Positions 5,665-6,921 of a stretch of 6,921 nt of DNA are shown piece by piece. The notes under the pieces were generated by a model. It was not told the DNA's origin, did not search any database, and worked only from the letters and a program-made list of their open reading frames with translations. This stretch comes from an uncultured Bacilli bacterium (GTDB lineage: Bacteria > Bacillota_I > Bacilli_A > RF39 > UBA660): assembly GCA_947587115.1 (NCBI GenBank), contig CANPXY010000062.1:1-6921 (forward strand). Reading direction: 5' to 3'. Both the position numbers and the translations under genes were made by a program. Numbering within the stretch: position 1 is the first letter of the stretch; each line of letters begins with the position of its first letter.

Positions 5665-6879
5665 TTAAGGTTCCCAGTGAATACATGGGTTGGTATTATC
5701 ACCAGAGTAGTCATCATTTAGCTGCTCTATAGCATGTGCTTTACAAGCACTTCCTTCAAGCCAACCCGAATGAGTGGTTAAATAATGAGAAATAAAAGGT
5801 GAACCAATTTCTGAAACAGCGCTATAATTTTTAAAATCTGAAACACTGCTTTTCCCTTTGATGGTAACGGAAACTAATGTATTAGTCCTAAAAGCTTGGA
5901 ATCCCAATTCCTCTACACTAGCTGGTATCACAACAGAAGATATTTTAGCGTCCGCGAACGCTCCTGTATCGATAGTCTTAACCGTTGAGGGAATTACAAT
6001 ACTCTTCAAATTAGAATTTTGAAAGGCCCACTGCCCTATATCTGTAACGCCTTCTGGTATGACAACACTCGTGATTCCTGTCATAAAAAATCCATAACCA
6101 TGTGGAGCAGCAGCACCTTTGATTGCTTTTACTGCTGTATTTTTGATCTTCTCTGGTATCACGACATCGGTGATAAATCGTCCCGCTGGACTGTCTTCGA
6201 TTGTGTTGTTTACGGGGCCAGAAACAACAAATCCTAAAGTCGGACCACATAAATATTTGTTAATTGTTCCAGTTGCTATATCAAAGTCAAAGCATTCTTC
6301 TGGTGTTGGTGATGGATAAGTGATCTGATCTGCTACAACTCGAATCTTTCCTCGAAACGTCTTCCCTGCTGCCATCTCTTGTGTTGCTGCTTCATCAATC
6401 CACATCCTTAAGTCATATTCAAAACTTTCTCCACCTTCGATAACCCCTGTATCTAGTACTCGTTCATCATCTTCTCCTGTTATATAAGATAATAAAGTCC
6501 TTATTAAAGTAGTATTACCTTTCTTTAAATCAAATTTGATTGCTTCATCCGGTAATTGTTCTTCTTCACTTTCTAAATCTACATTATCTAGATAAATAGT
6601 ATATTTACTAGCAAGTGTTCCATTATTTTTTAAGGTAAAGTGATATGGATCTTGTAATACTCCTACTTCATCCAACATTGGAATAATTCCATCTTCTTCG
6701 ATACCAACGCTTTCTTGATCAATCAACTCTAAGGTTAAGTCTCCTACTTTAATGATGTTCGTTTGTGTACCTTCTAATGTCAACTGTAACCAAGCATAGC
6801 TTGCACCTAACAACAAAATCGTACCTAATATAATGGGCAATCCAAACCCAAAAAGTTGCTTCTTTTGTTCTTTTGTCAT
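5665..6879 (-). CDS. Membrane-anchored BspA-type leucine-rich-repeat surface protein
   Basis: A 404-residue exported protein. Residues 1-8 are polar and basic, then a hydrophobic segment (about 9-31, ending GASYAWL) acts as signal or N-terminal anchor. Residues 34-185 look like the beta-rich TasA/camelysin-like domain that follows such leaders in many Bacillota: the TNIIKVGDLTLELID segment (40-54), FTLKNNGTLASKYTIYL (81-97), and an acidic composition. A short SPTPEE linker (190-195) leads to CFDFDIATGTINKYLCG (196-212), then LRR_5-type repeats: a first VVIPEKI unit (239-245) and three 22-residue units at 269-290, 291-312 and 313-334, each carrying a (V/I)VIP core followed by an Ala-Phe pair. 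A fourth, degenerate VTIKG begins near 335. There are four cysteines (196, 211, 379, 399), probably two disulfides outside the cell. No LPXTG motif is seen; the C terminus is free. Such proteins are usually adhesins or envelope components; the ligand is unknown. AGGAGG (6891-6886), 6 nt upstream, fixes the start. Confidence 0.85.
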   Translation of the reverse strand: MTKEQKKQLFGFGLPIILGTILLLGASYAWLQLTLEGTQTNIIKVGDLTLELIDQESVGIEEDGIIPMLDEVGVLQDPYHFTLKNNGTLASKYTIYLDNVDLESEEEQLPDEAIKFDLKKGNTTLIRTLLSYITGEDDERVLDTGVIEGGESFEYDLRMWIDEAATQEMAAGKTFRGKIRVVADQITYPSPTPEECFDFDIATGTINKYLCGPTLGFVVSGPVNNTIEDSPAGRFITDVVIPEKIKNTAVKAIKGAAAPHGYGFFMTGITSVVIPEGVTDIGQWAFQNSNLKSIVIPSTVKTIDTGAFADAKISSVVIPASVEELGFQAFRTNTLVSVTIKGKSSVSDFKNYSAVSEIGSPFISHYLTTHSGWLEGSACKAHAIEQLNDDYSGDNTNPCIHWEP

Positions 6880-6906
6880 ATTTTTCCTCCTTTATTTTAT
6901 ATTTCC

Positions 6907-6912
6907 ATTATA
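6907..6912 (-). promoter_or_regulatory. -10 element of the leucine-rich-repeat gene
   Basis: A perfect TATAAT on the minus strand (6912-6907) lies 27 bases before the ATG at 6879, predicting a transcription start near 6900 and a leader of about 20 nt. The -35 would lie near 6930-6935, outside the window, so the promoter is only half visible. Confidence 0.5.
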
Positions 6913-6921
6913 ATTCACACC

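Noticed and set aside
6011..6319. Open frames on both strands inside the leucine-rich-repeat gene
   Set aside because: They fall within the repeat region in other frames, lack ribosome sites and show biased, non-domain composition.
1..6921. Alternative genetic code with TGA as Trp (Mollicutes-like)
   Set aside because: None of the six genes ends in TGA, but the Trp codons checked are TGG and no reading frame needs TGA read-through.
1..6921. CRISPR array, tRNA/rRNA, insertion sequence or phage elements
   Set aside because: I saw no direct-repeat array, cloverleaf-like sequence, transposase motif or terminal inverted repeats; the window is almost fully occupied by six genes.

Overview
This is a low-GC, densely packed bacterial window with perfect Shine-Dalgarno sequences, near-consensus sigma-A-type promoters and T-rich intrinsic terminators, which points to a Bacillota (Firmicutes) chromosome. 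The BspA-type leucine-rich-repeat surface protein and the style of the D-Ala-D-Ala ligase suggest a gut-associated, possibly uncultivated Bacilli or Clostridia lineage. That placement is inference from protein style, not a database match. TGA is not used as a stop in any of the six genes, but the Trp codons I spot-checked are TGG and all frames read through with the standard code, so I see no sign of recoding.

Layout. Positions 1-155 hold an AT-rich leader and a textbook promoter (TTGACA, 17 bp, TATAAT) for a plus-strand gene encoding a divergent cytoplasmic SGNH/GDSL-like protein (156-1277). It converges on a minus-strand operon, and the two ends are 9 bp apart. One bidirectional hairpin terminator spans both stop codons. 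Read on the minus strand, the operon runs: alpha/beta hydrolase (5543-4818), membrane-fused MurF-type Mur ligase (4808-3198), D-alanine-D-alanine ligase (3186-1972) and a short class I glutamine-amidotransferase/peptidase C26 protein (1940-1287). Gaps are 9, 11 and 31 bases. Two of the upstream stop codons lie inside the next gene's Shine-Dalgarno sequence, which suggests translational coupling. Upstream of the operon, and on the same strand, a membrane-anchored leucine-rich-repeat surface protein (6879-5665) has its own -10 element and its own terminator.

How the genes work together. Ddl makes D-Ala-D-Ala, and a MurF-type ligase attaches that dipeptide to the peptidoglycan stem peptide, so the operon core is the last cytoplasmic step of the cell-wall precursor pathway. 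The hydrolase and the C26 protein are natural candidates for processing a related amide, ester or gamma-glutamyl bond, but their substrates cannot be read from sequence. The most unusual element is the Mur ligase: about 185 residues with roughly five predicted membrane segments stand where the UDP-MurNAc-binding domain of soluble MurF normally sits. A perfect 9-bp inverted repeat overlaps the -35 region of the operon promoter and is a candidate operator.
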